NCBI GenBank assembly: GCA_014904845.1
Contig: MU119322.1
Location: 98,671-162,670 of the forward strand
Source: Acephala macrosclerotiorum
Taxonomy: Eukaryota; Ascomycota; Leotiomycetes; Helotiales; Mollisiaceae
Length of the DNA: 64,000 nucleotides
Direction: 5' to 3'
Shown here: one piece after another, positions 38,501-52,370 of the stretch
How the letters are laid out: every line of letters begins with the position of its first letter
Numbering within the stretch: position 1 is the stretch's first letter
Notes under the pieces: generated by a model
The model's database searches: none
The model's input: the letters and a program-made list of their open reading frames with translations, nothing else
Told to the model about the DNA's origin: nothing
Made by a program: the position numbers and the translations under genes

Positions 38501-41460
38501 GATTTATAATAATTAAATTTTAAAAAAAAAACGTAAAAAAAAAAAATATTTATTATTTTTTTAATATTTATTTAATTTTTTATATTAATTTCAAAATAAT
38601 TTATTATTATTAAATTCGTTAAATTCGAGTATTATTATTAATCGCGTACGCGATATCATTGTATTAATTAATATAACGAGATTAAAAATAATAATTTTTT
38701 ATTTATTTCAATATTTATAAATTACGATTTTATTAAAATGTTTTTTTAAATACTCGATATTTTTATATTAAAATAATAAAAACGAAATTATCGATATATA
38801 ATTTTAATATATTTATTAAAATGTAAATATACGTTTATTATAAAAAAAAATAATTTAATATATTTTTAAAATTAAAATCGAATAAAATTTATTATTAATA
38901 TTATTTTTTTAATAATAAAAAAAAATATATTAAAAATATTTAATATCAAAAATAATAAAATTTTTAATAAAAATTTTTAAAAATTATAATATTTAATTAA
39001 TATAAAAAAAATTATTTTATAATTTTAAACGTTTTTAAATTTTCATATATTGATAACGAGATTATTAATATAAATATATTAAATATATTATTGTTTTTTT
39101 TTAAAATAATATTATATTTTATAAAAAGTTTTTTTTCTCGTTAAATATTAATATTGTTTTATTTAAATTTATTGAAATAAATACGAATTTAAAAAAATAT
39201 TATTGATAATTTAAAAAAGAATTTTACGTTCGTTAAAATATAATTTAAATAATTTTAAAATTTTAAAACGTATTTATTCGAATTATTAAAATATTATTAT
39301 TTTTTAAAAATATTTATTATAATTTTTTATCGATAAAAATATTTTTAATTCGTTTTTTACGTTTTTTATTTTAAAAAAAAAATTAATTTTTATACTAATA
39401 TTAATTAATAAAAAATTAAAATTTAATAATAATTAAAATAAAAAAATTATTATTTATTAAAAATTTATTTCTCGAAAATAATAAATAAATAAATAAATTT
39501 TAAAAACGAGAAATTAAAATCGATGAAAATTATAATAATATAAAATTATTTTTTTCGATTTTATTTTTTCTTTTTAATAATATATTTTTTTAAATTAAAC
39601 GAAATATAATTTTTATTATTATCGAAAAATATTAAATTAATTAAATTAATAATTATTATATTTTTTATATTTAAATATTTTTTTTTATTTAATTTTTTTA
39701 AACGAATTTTATTGCGATTATAAATTTTTTACGTTTTATTTTTTAAAATTTTTTTTTTTACTAATATTATAAATTAATATAATAATCGATTTAAATTTAT
39801 TAATTTTATTAATTAAATTAAATATTTTTAAAATTAAAAAATAATCGTTTTATTAAATATTTACGTTTTTAATATATAATTTATAATATAATTTAACGAT
39901 AAAAAATAATAAAATATTAATAATTTTATATAAAAATTTATTAAAATATTTCGATTATTATTTTATTATAATTATAAAAAACTATATAAAACGATAATAA
40001 TGATTTTTTAAAAAATATTATTCGTATTAATATTTTAATTATTAAAATTTGATCGTTTTTTAAAAAAAAAACTCGCTATTTAAAAATTTAAATTTAATAT
40101 TATAAAATTTAATTAATAGTTTTTTTTATTTAAAATTGTATTAATTATTAATAAAAAAATTTTTATCGTTATATATTTAATTATATCGATTAAAAAATCG
40201 TTATTAATAAAAAAAATCGATAATATATTATTTAAAAAAACGTATAAAAAAATTTTATATTATTATTATTTAATTATAATTTCGTTTTACGATTTTTTTT
40301 AATATAATTTTTAAATTATTAATAAAAATTTAAGATTTTTAATATTAATACGAATAATAAACTCGAAAAACAAATTATATTTATTATATTATTTGATTCG
40401 ATAAAAATTGAATTTTAAAAATAAATATTTAAATCGAAATTTAAAAAAAAATTTATTAAATTTTAAATTAATAAAATATTTATTTAATATCTCGATTTGA
40501 ATTATTCGATTAATAAATATAATTTTTTTTTTATTCGTTTAAATTGTAAATTTTTTAAATTAATTCGTTATTTTTTTAAATCGAATATAATTATATAATC
40601 GTTATAAAATTAATATATATTTATAAAAAAATAAAATTATAAAATTATACGAATATCGATTTTAATTTACTAATAAAAATAAAATAAAATTATTATTATT
40701 TTAATAATTTGATCGATTAATTAATTTTTAAATAAATAATAAATATAAATATTTAATTTATATATACGTATAAAAGTTTTATAGTATATATATTTAAATA
40801 TACGTTTAAAAAAAAAAAAAAATTAACGTTTTATAAATAAATCGCGAATAAAATAAATTTTATTATATTATTTTTTTATTTTTTTATATATATTATAATT
40901 AATTTTTATCGTTTAAATTTTTTTTCGAGTTTTTAATCGTTAGTTTATAATATTTTTTATTATTAAATTATTAATACGTTTTATCGACGAATGCGATTAA
41001 TTTATTTAAAATTATTATAAATAAAATTTTTTTACGAATATATTATATTTAATTATTTATTAAAAAATTAATATTATATTCGTTAATATTTTAATAAAAC
41101 TTTTAAAAAAATAAAAATTGTATTTAATATTTATATTAAATATAAACGTTAATTAATTAACTTTAAAAATAAAAACTATTTACGAGATATTATTTTAATC
41201 GAATAATTTTAAACGTATAATTATAATACGTTTTAATCGTATTATTAAATATTTATCGATTTTATTTATAATAAATCGCGAGTTATTAATTATTTTTTAA
41301 AGTATAAATCGAAATCGAAAATATTTAAATAAAATTTTAATTTAAAATTTACGAATTATATAAAGTTTATTATAATTATATTAATAATAATTATTATAAT
41401 AAATTCGAAATTAATAATAATAATATTTAATTATTAAATTAAAATTATAATTATTTTATT

Positions 41461-42090
41461 NNNNNNNNNNNNNNNNNNNNNNNNNNNNNNNNNNNNNNNN
41501 NNNNNNNNNNNNNNNNNNNNNNNNNNNNNNNNNNNNNNNNNNNNNNNNNNNNNNNNNNNNNNNNNNNNNNNNNNNNNNNNNNNNNNNNNNNNNNNNNNNN
41601 NNNNNNNNNNNNNNNNNNNNNNNNNNNNNNNNNNNNNNNNNNNNNNNNNNNNNNNNNNNNNNNNNNNNNNNNNNNNNNNNNNNNNNNNNNNNNNNNNNNN
41701 NNNNNNNNNNNNNNNNNNNNNNNNNNNNNNNNNNNNNNNNNNNNNNNNNNNNNNNNNNNNNNNNNNNNNNNNNNNNNNNNNNNNNNNNNNNNNNNNNNNN
41801 NNNNNNNNNNNNNNNNNNNNNNNNNNNNNNNNNNNNNNNNNNNNNNNNNNNNNNNNNNNNNNNNNNNNNNNNNNNNNNNNNNNNNNNNNNNNNNNNNNNN
41901 NNNNNNNNNNNNNNNNNNNNNNNNNNNNNNNNNNNNNNNNNNNNNNNNNNNNNNNNNNNNNNNNNNNNNNNNNNNNNNNNNNNNNNNNNNNNNNNNNNNN
42001 NNNNNNNNNNNNNNNNNNNNNNNNNNNNNNNNNNNNNNNNNNNNNNNNNNNNNNNNNNNNNNNNNNNNNNNNNNNNNNNNNNNNNNNNNN
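41461..42090. other. assembly gap (630 N)
   Basis: A run of 630 undetermined bases in the AT isochore. Real length and content are unknown; the flanks are ordinary RIP-degraded DNA. Confidence 1.
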
Positions 42091-45000
42091 AAATTATTAT
42101 TTATAATTTTAAAAATTAAACTTTTTATTCGTTATTTAAAATTTCGATTTATTCGTTTAATAATATTAATTTGTATCAATTATTAAATTTTAATAAATTT
42201 ATAAAATTATAAAATTAATTCACTTATAAAAAATATATTATTATTAATAAAAAATTTATAATTTTTATTTAATTATTAAAAATTATTAATTATTGATTTT
42301 ATTAAATTTTTTTAAAATATTATGATTTTTTTTTCGATAATATTAATATTTTTATATATAAAAATTTTTAATAATTTCTATTTATTAAAAAATTAATTAT
42401 ATATAATAAATTATTTATAATTTCGCGAAATAATTCAAAATTTATTTACGATTATATTATGTACGATTTTTTAAATTAAATCGTTCGTTTTACTTAAATA
42501 ATATATTAAATTTAAACTTTTAAACGATATATAAAATAGTTTTTAAAATATTTTACGATTTTTTAATATAAACGAAAAAATAATACGTAAAAATTATAAT
42601 CGATTTTTAAATTTTATTAATTTAATATTAAAAAAACTTTATATTAATAATTTTTTTATTATTATTTTTATTATTCGTAAATATATTAAAAATATATATA
42701 ATAAACTTGTTATTAATATTAATATAAAAATTATAATAATATAAAATTTTTAAATTAAATATAAAATTATTAATAATTCGATAAAAATAATAAAAAGCTT
42801 AATTTAATTAAAAAAATAAATATTAAAATAAAATATATCGTATATTATTTCAATTAAAATTAATAATTATAATAATTCGAATTTTAAAAAAAAATATTAA
42901 AAAAATTAATTTGAAAATCGATTATTAATTTTCGTTTTTTTTTATTCTTTGCGAGTTTTTTTTCGTTTAAAAACAAATTATTTCTCGTATTAAATTTTTT
43001 ATTATTTTAGTTTATATTATTACAATATATAAATTTTAAAATTTAATATTAAATAAAATTGTTTTCAATTTTAAAAAAATTTAATATAACGTTTAATTTA
43101 TTATATATAATTTTTTCTCGTATATAAAATATACGTTTTATTATATTTTTTTAAAATTAAAATTTTTTTCGATTTAAATAATATAAAAAACAATTTTTTA
43201 ATATTATTTATCGTAAAATAAATTAATTTTAAAAAATTTAATAATTATTTTAAAAATTTAAAATCGTATTTAAATTAAATAAAATTTATTTTCTTTATAA
43301 TTTTAATATTTATTCGTTTTTTAAATTAATATTTTATAATTATATTAAAAACAATTATAATATTTTTAATAATATTATTTTTAATAATATTAATATTTTA
43401 AATTTTAAAAATAATTATATATGTATATTATTTTTTTTAACGTAATAATATATTTAAATTTAAAAAATAAAAAATTATATAAATTATACAATAAATATAC
43501 TTTTAATTTTATTTTAATAAAAGTTTTAAAAATTTAAATAAAAATAAAACGATTTTACGAAATTTATAAAATAAAATAAAAAATAAAAATAAAAAAAATA
43601 TAATTCATTTTTAAATTCTTTATTTTTTTTATTTATTTTTTATATTTTTTATTATTTTTTTTATAATTTTTTTTTTTTAATATAATAAATAATTTCATTT
43701 TACGAAAAATAAATTATTATTTAAATATTTTTTTTTTAAATAAATTATTATTTTTTATAAATAATAATTTTTTTTTTTTAAATAATAATTTTTTTTTTAT
43801 TTTATAATTATTTTATATATATATAAAATTATTCTAATTTTATATAAAAAATAAATAAATAAATAAAATAAAAAAAAATTAAAAATAAAATATTTTATTT
43901 TGAAAAAAAATATATTATATTTTAATTAATATTTATTTTTAATTTTTAAAATAATAATATATTTAAATTCGAAAATAATAAATTATATAATTATATAATA
44001 AATTTATTTTTTATTTTTTTTTTTATTTTATACTTTTATTTAAAATATAATATATTTTAATTTTATTTTTAATAATATTCGAAATATTAATTTTATTTTT
44101 TTATTTTTAATATAAAAACTTATTATTAAAATTATTATTATTATATTCTCTCGTAAAATTTTACGTATAATATTTTTTAAAATACATTTTAAAATTATAA
44201 ATATTTTATTAAATAAAATCGAAAAATAAAATAAAATACGATTTTAAAATTCGAATATATATAATTAAAATATAAAGTTTATAAAAATTATAAAAATTAA
44301 AAAAAAAATATATATATATATAAATTTTGAATTTTTATTTAAAAATCGAAATTTAAAATTTTTACGATTATAAAAAAAAATTTAAATAATAAAAAAAATT
44401 TATTTAAAATAAAAAAAAGTTTTTAAATTATAAATTTTAATAAAAAAAACGATAATATCGTATATTAATAATAATAATAAAAAATTTAAATAAATAAATC
44501 GAATTTTTAAAAAATAAAATATTAATATTAATACGATTATATAATTCGTATAATAATAATTAATTCGATTTAATTAATAAATAAAATAATTCGAAAAATT
44601 AATTAAACGAAATAAAAATTAATTTAATTCGATTAATAAATAAAAAATTTTAAAAAATCGATTAAATAAAAAAAAAATATAATAAAAATTAAATAAAAAT
44701 ATATGAAAATAAAAAATAAAAAATCGATATAATAAAATAAATATTAAATTTATTAAAAAAAAATTTAAATAAAAATTAAAATTATATTTATAATATATAT
44801 TAAATATTTTAAAATGAATTTAAAAATAATTTATATATTAATAAAAATTAAAATAATAAAAACTAGAAATTATTTTTATTAATATAAAATTTATTATTAT
44901 TAAAATAAATTAAATAATTTATAATATATAAATTATTTAATTTTAAATTAATAATTTTTTAAAAAACTTTTTACAAATAAACGTTATTAATTTTTTTTAA

Positions 45001-46514
45001 AAGAAAAACAAATTTTAATAATAAAATTAAAATTTCGAAAAAAATAAAATAAATTTTTTTTTTAAAAAATTATAAAAACTCGTTAATATTTTATTTTTAA
45101 TTCGATATAATATAATTAATAACGTTTAAAACTATTATAAATATTTTTTAAAATTTTTTATTTTTATTTTAAAATAATTAATATTATTTTAAAAATTTTT
45201 ATTAAATTCGTATAATAAATTATTAAATCGAGAATAATAATCGCAATTATTATTAAATCGAAAATAATAATAATAAATATATAAAAAAATAATAATATAT
45301 TTTTTATATTTTTTATTTTTTATTTAATTATTAAATTTTATCGAATTGATAATAATATTTAATCGAAAATAAATTTAATTATAAAAATTTAATACAAATA
45401 TAAACAATATATATATTAATATAAAAAAAATTTAAAAAAATTTATTTTAAATTGAAAATCAAATTTTAAATTTAATTTAAATTTAATTTAAATTCAAATT
45501 CAATTTAAATTTAATTTTAAACGAAATTTTTTTTAAACGGAATTTATTTACGATTTAAATATTATATTAAAAAACAAAAATAAAAATATTATAAATATAT
45601 AATAAATATAATAAAAAAAACTATTAAATTTATTTAATTATTTTTTTTTCAAAAATAATTTTTTTTTTATATTTATAAAAAATATTTAATAGTAATTACT
45701 TTTCTAATTATTATTATTTAAGAAAATAAATTTTTTTTTTTTTTTAAATATTTATAGTATTATTTTATTTCGTATTTAAAGTAAGCGTATTAAATAAATT
45801 TTAATTATAATATTATATTATTAACGAGAATTTTAATTATCGAGCGAATAAAAAAAAACGTTAATAAAAATATTTAATAAAAAAATTTACGATTTTTTTA
45901 AAAAAAAATTAAATAATAATAATAATAATAATATATTTACTAAGTATTAATATTATAATATATATTTATTAAATACTATTTTTACGTTTATTAAATATTT
46001 AAAATATTATTAAAATTTTTTTTAATTTTATATATTTAAAAAAAAAAAATTTATTAATTAATTTCTCGAATTAAATATTACGTTTTTATAAATTTTTTTA
46101 AATTTAAAATCAAAAAAATTTACTTTTATAATTTTTATTTTTTTTAAATAAATTGAATTTTAACGCATATTAATAAAAGTATAAAAAAATAATAAAAATA
46201 CAAATATAATATATTTATTAAAATAAAATCGAAATATACTATAAATATATTAATATATTTCGAAATAAAAATAAAATTATATTTTTAAATAATTCGAAAA
46301 CGATTATAAATATTATTATTAATAATCGAAAATTGAAAACAATTAAATATTAAATTTTTTATTCGACGAAATTCGAAAATAATCAAATATTAATTTTTTT
46401 TATTCGACGAAAATAATTATTAAATTCGATTAAATAATTTAAAAGTAAAAATAAATTTTTTTTTTTTAATAAATCGAAATTAATTTTAACGTAAAATTAA
46501 ATAATTAATTAAAT

Positions 46515-46970
46515 TCGATTAATATATTTCGAAATAAAAATAAAAATATATTTTTTAATAATTTGAAAATATTATAAAATAATTAAAATTTAAAAAAATA
46601 ATTAATTACAATTAATATATTTCAAAATAAAAATAAAAATCATTTTTTAATAATTTGAAAATAAAATAATTAAAATTTAAAAATAAATAATTAATCGTAA
46701 TTAATATATTTCGAAATAAAAATAAAAGTAATTTTTTAATAACTCGAAAATAAAATAATTAAAATTCGAAAATAAACAATTAATCGCAATTAATATATTT
46801 TAAAATAAAAATAAAAATGCATTTTTTAATAATTTAAAAACAAAATAATCGAAATTTAAAATTAAATAATTAATTACAATTAATATATTTTAAAGTAAAA
46901 ATAAAAATATATTTTTTAGTAATTCGAAAATAAAAAATTTAAAATATTAAAAAATAAAATATTAAAAATT
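46515..46970. repeat. minisatellite with a period of about 90 bp
   Basis: The anchor AATATATTT followed by CGAAATAAAAATAAAA or a variant occurs at 46521, 46614, 46703, 46792 and 46882, i.e. spacings of 93, 89, 89 and 90. Each unit continues with a TTTTTTAATAATTTGAAAATA-like block. Related, less regular blocks occur at 46252 and near 47240. Units differ mainly by C/T and G/A, so the array was amplified before or during RIP. Confidence 0.85.
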
Positions 46971-49900
46971 CGAAAATAATTAATTATTAGTTTTTTTAAT
47001 CGATAAAAATATTTTTATTTTACAATTTTTATATATTTATTTTCTATCGATTTAATATTACAATTTTTAATTATATTATATATTGAAATTCTCGTAATAA
47101 TAAAATAAATAACGAAATAAATAATAAAATATAAAATTAATAATAATATAAAATAATATTAATAATAATTAATTATTAGTTTTTAAGTTTATAATAAAAT
47201 CGTTTTATTATAATAAAAGCGAAAAAAAGAAATTATAAACTAATTAATTTATTTCGTAATAAAAATAAAAATATATTTATTAATAATATTCGAAGATTGA
47301 AAATTGTTTTTATTTTTATTTCGATTTTATAATTAGTAAATAAAAACGACGATCGATAATAATCAATTATTAATTTTTAAATTAGCGACGAAATTGTTTT
47401 ATTATAATAAAAATAAAAAAAATAAAAAAAAGTTATATTAATAATAAAAAATATATATATAATTTGTATTAAAAATAAAAATAAAATAAAAATAAAAAAA
47501 TTATAATAATTAAACAATTTATAAAAAGTATTTATTAACGTAAAATAATTACGCAAATATTACGATTAAAACTCGAAATAAAAATAAATAAATAAAATAA
47601 TTAATTAATAAATTTATTATTATAAAATAAATAATTAAATAATAAAATAAAAAATTAAATAAAAATATATATATTTAATAAATAATTAATATAAATTATT
47701 ATATATTATATTATTATAATTAAAAAGTAATTTATTTAATATTATATAAAAATATAAAATACTCGAATAATAATATTTGTTTTTATTTTATATGATAAAT
47801 ATTTTAATAATTAAATATATAAAAAACTCGAAATTAAAATATTTAAAAAAATTTAAATATTAAAAATCGTTTTATTAACTTTTTATATTTATAACGTTAA
47901 TATTTATAAAGTTATATAATTTCTTCGAAAAAACGTTTAATAATATTTAAAAACTTTCGAATTTTCGATTAATAATATTAAATTGATTTATAATTACTTC
48001 GTAATTAAATCGTATTAATAATATCGAGTATTATAAATATAAATAAAACCATTTTTTAATTATTGCAATTTAATTTTTTTTTATTATAAAACTATTTTAT
48101 TTTTACGATTTTTACAATTTTTACGATTTTAATTATTTTAAATTAATATATTATATATTATTTAAAATAATATAAAAATTAAAAAAGTTTTTATATTTAA
48201 TAAATATTGTATTTATCGTACGTCGTTATTATCGTCGTAATTTTTATTAAAATATACTAATATTATAAATATATTATTTAATAGATTTTTTTAATTAAAA
48301 TACATCGAAATTTAAAATAAAAAAAAAATCGAAACGCGAAATTTTAATAAATTAAAAAATTCGCTCGAGATTTAATTTTATTTTTATAAGTTTTAAATAA
48401 TTTTATTTTAATTATAAATTTTATTTTTATTTTTTTTATTTTTAAATTTATTAATTATATTACGTATAATATTTTTTATAATTAAAAAAATCGTACAATT
48501 TAATATAAATATATTAAATATTAAAATCGTCGAAATTATAATTAAATCGATTTTAATCGTTTTAATAATAATTTAAATATTATTTTATATATAATTATTA
48601 ATAATTAAATTTCTAATAATATTATTTTTTTTTTTAAATTATAATTTTCGAATTATTAAATATAAAATATATTAATTTATTATTTTTTTATTATTATTTT
48701 TATTAAATTTTCAAATTATTAAATTTACTTTAATTTATTTTTTATTTTTATATATATTTTTATTTTTTTTAATAAATTAAATTTTTATAAATTATTCGAG
48801 TTTAAAATTTTTAATTTAATTATAATAAAAAAAACTATTAAAAACGAATATAATTTTTTAATCGAAAATAAAATATAAATATCGAAAAATTACTCGTTTA
48901 ATCGAGAATTTTTTACGAGTAAATAAATTTTTAAAATTAAAAATATATATATATATATAAAATTTTATAATATAAAATTTATTAAATAATTTATAATTTT
49001 AAATAATAAGAAAAAAATTAATTTTTATAAAATATTTATTTTTATAATTAAATTTATAAATTATAAAATTATTTTTATTATAATTATCGTTTTTAATTAA
49101 AATTTTAAATAAGTAAATATAAAAATAATATTTTTTTTTATAAAAAAAATTAATATTAATATTTAAATCGAATTATTTACGAAATACGATATTATTAATA
49201 TTATTAAATTTTAAAAAACTTTTTACGATTTAAAATAATTATTTCGCGTATAATATAATACTTTTGTTTTATTTTTAAAAAAATTTAAATTTAAAATATT
49301 AAATATAAATTTTTTCGTTTTTTATAAAAACGATTTAATTATTATAATTTATATAAACGATTTTTTTATTATTAAAACTTTTAAATTAAATATCGACGTT
49401 TTTAAAATTAATTTTAACGAATAATTTAAAATGTTCAATTTAATATAAAAATTATTCGAAATCGTTTATATTGAATTTTATAGTTTTTTTAAATCGTATA
49501 TTTTTAAAAAAAAATTTAAAAATTATTAAATATAAAATTGTAATAATATTAAAATATTTATAAAAATTTCGAATCGATTTATATTTATAAAAAACAATTA
49601 TAAAATTAAATTAAAATTTTAAAAGAAATATTAATTAATTATTAGTTTTTTTATATATATTATATTCGATATTCGATTCGATTTAATTTTTATCGTTTTT
49701 ATTATTTTTCGATTTTTTTCGAATTTTATCGAAATTTATATAATAATTATTAAACGAATTTTTAAATACATTAAATATATTTTATATATAAATTTAATAT
49801 TTTGCGAGTTTTTTTAATTATTAAACGATTTTACGAATTCGAATTAAACGAAAAATTTCAATATTTAACGATTAATTTTTAATTACGTTTTTAATTTTAA

Positions 49901-50699
49901 TTTTATTATTATTTTTTTAATTTTTAAAACGTTAATTTACGATTTTTTTTTTTTAACGAAGTTAAATATATCGAATAAATTAACACTATTAAAAAAAAAT
50001 TTTAATTATAAATTTTTTTTTTAATAAATTAATAAAAATTTAAATTTCGATCGAAAAATAATAATTATTTATAAAAATAATTAAAATATTATTATTTTAA
50101 TTAAAAACGATTAATTTTACAATCGAATTAAATATATTAAAATTTATTATTATTTCGTTCGTAAAAAAATCATCGAAAATTGTATCGATTTATAATATAT
50201 TTTTATTTAAAAATAAATTATAAATAATTTAATTAAATTTTTATTTCGAAATAAATTCGACGTATTTCGAAAATTTATAAAATTAAATAAAATTTTTTAT
50301 TTAAAAAAAAAAATATAATTTTAATAATTTTATTATTTAAATATCGATTAAAAAAATTTTATTTAAATACGATTTTTTTCGTTTTTATTTATTTATAAAT
50401 TATTTATATATTTTTTATATTTTTTTTTTTTTTATTTTTAATTATAAATTAAAATATTTATTTTTTATATTTATTATTTTTTTATAAATCGTTTTTTTGT
50501 TAAATTTTAATTATAGTTTATAAAAAACGTAATTAATTTTTTTAAAATATATAAAAACTTATTTTTATTTTTTATATATAAATATTATAAAATTTTTATT
50601 TATATAAAAATATTAAAAAAATAAATTTAAACTCGAAATACGTATTATAAATACGTATTTTTAATTTTTTATATAACTTTTTTATATATATAAAAAGTT

Positions 50700-51240
50700 T
50701 TTAATTTTTTTTAAATTTTATAATTAAATATATATTTAATTATACTTTTTAATAATATTAATATTAAAATTTATTATTTTTTTTAAAAAATTTTAAAATT
50801 TTATTAATAAATTAATATAAAAAAAAAATACGAAAATTATTAATAAAACAATAAAAAATCGATTAAAAAATAAAAATTTTATAATTATAAAAATATAAAA
50901 TTAATATTAAAATTATTAAAAAAATAAATTTTTAAATTTTTTTTAAATTTTTTTTTTTACGATATAAATTATATACGCGAAATATTTTTTATTTTTATAA
51001 AAAAACGAAAAATATAATTACGAATTTATAATTATTTCGAGTTTTAAATAAAATAAAAAAATAAAAATTTTATAAAAACGTAAAATTTTTTTAAAAAATA
51101 ATATTTTATTACGTAAAAAAACTCGAAATTAAATAATATAATATAATTTAATTTAATATAATTTATCAAATTTAATTTTTATATTATAATTTTATAAAAT
51201 AAATTATTTTTTATTATATATATTATTTTTTTAATATAAT
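50700..51240 (+). repeat. left copy of an inverted AT-rich repeat flanking the gene island
   Basis: Read as reverse complement, 51232 to about 50821 aligns with 63362 to about 63800, and more weakly beyond on both sides. Shared landmarks include ACGTAATAAAATAT, ATAATTATAAATTCGTA and TATATAATTTATATCGTAAA. Mismatches are mostly transitions, as expected of two copies mutated independently. Confidence 0.82.
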
Positions 51241-51745
51241 CGATTAATAAATAAATATAATATTTATATAATTTATAAAATAATTAAAATTTATTAATCG
51301 AATAAAATATAATTATTAATTTTTTAATTTAATATTTTAATATATAATTTATAAATTTTAAATTAATATTATTAATATTATAATAAAAATAATTAATTAA
51401 CGAATTAATAATATTAATAATATATACGTTTTTTAATAAAACAATTAATAAATTTTTTTAAATATTTTTATTAAAACGTAAAAATTAGTAATTATTAAAT
51501 TCTTTTTTAAATTAATAATTTTAAATAAATTTATATAGAGTTGATAAAATTATAATATAATTAATTATAAACGTAATATTAATATTAAAAAAATTAAATT
51601 AAAAAAATTTATTTTTATTTATTCGAGATTTTAAAATAATAAAAATATTATTATATAAATATTAAATTATATTTTTATATAATTTAATATAAAATTAATA
51701 TTTTAATTAATATTTAAAAATTTTAATTTTTCGATTTTTCGACTT

Positions 51746-52370
51746 TTCGAAAATTGCATACCTCGATTACATAGTGTGCCGCACAACCTTACGGAGTATT
51801 CTGTCCTCTGTGGTGTGTTTCAATCAAAATTGACTGCCATGAAAAAGCTTTCAACAACAACTGGGCAAAGCCAGAACCGTATTTGCCGAAGCAGGCAGTG
51901 TAATAACTCGAGCGTTAGCATGTTCCCATCAACTTCTATAATTTGTATTTCAATCTGAAGATAATCTAGCTGCGGGAATTAATGATATCTGCACTGTGAA
52001 ATAGACTCCTAATCATACTATGGGTCAATATTTATCCTCTTTTTTTTATTTTTTTATTCTACATGCAAATAAACGAGCCCTTGGCTTTAGCTTCACGGAG
52101 AAAATTACAGTTACCCTGACCTCACATCGCGCATGATGGAGATTCGGCACCGTTTTCGGCCCCCATGGAGGCATATTGAAGCAGCCTGGTACACGTTCGG
52201 TGATGGATTCGAGTCCTTATTAAAATTGATCATAGTTTGGGGCGCAGACGGGTGAAGAGGGGTCGAACCGTCGGACGTCGAAGAGAAGTGAACCCAAGTC
52301 CTTTACAAACCGCGCCCGTGTTAAAGCTCACGAATAAACAATGCAGATAGAAGTGCGCAAACATATTAAC
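51746..52370. other. left edge of the gene island, no supported gene
   Basis: Composition changes within about 30 bases near 51745-51775 from AT-saturated to normal. No frame longer than 60 codons occurs and none is recognisable. Sequence next to 52371 should include the acyltransferase 3' untranslated region. Confidence 0.4.

Larger units (their letters stand above)
8180..51745. other. RIP-degraded AT isochore, gene-free
   Basis: About 43.5 kb in which nearly all remaining C and G are in CpG, interspersed with long T/A-only runs. TpA is very frequent. No ORF longer than about 70 codons occurs, and those present are low-complexity Ile/Asn/Lys/Phe strings. This is the expected end state of repeat-induced point mutation on stacked transposons. 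Recognisable contents are the pogo-type relic at the left end, the copia-type element at 29215-35557, minisatellites near 20.2-20.6 and 46.5-47.0 kb, and the sequencing gap at 41461-42090. The remaining sequence is presumably further retroelements mutated beyond recognition by eye. Confidence 0.9.

Noticed and set aside
52229..52318. Possible tRNA: GGGCGC/GCGCCC ends with GGTCGAACC-like sequence inside
   Set aside because: The TTCGA-type motif lies about 20 bases too far from the putative acceptor stem on the strand where it would be a T-loop, and no D or anticodon stem pairs properly.
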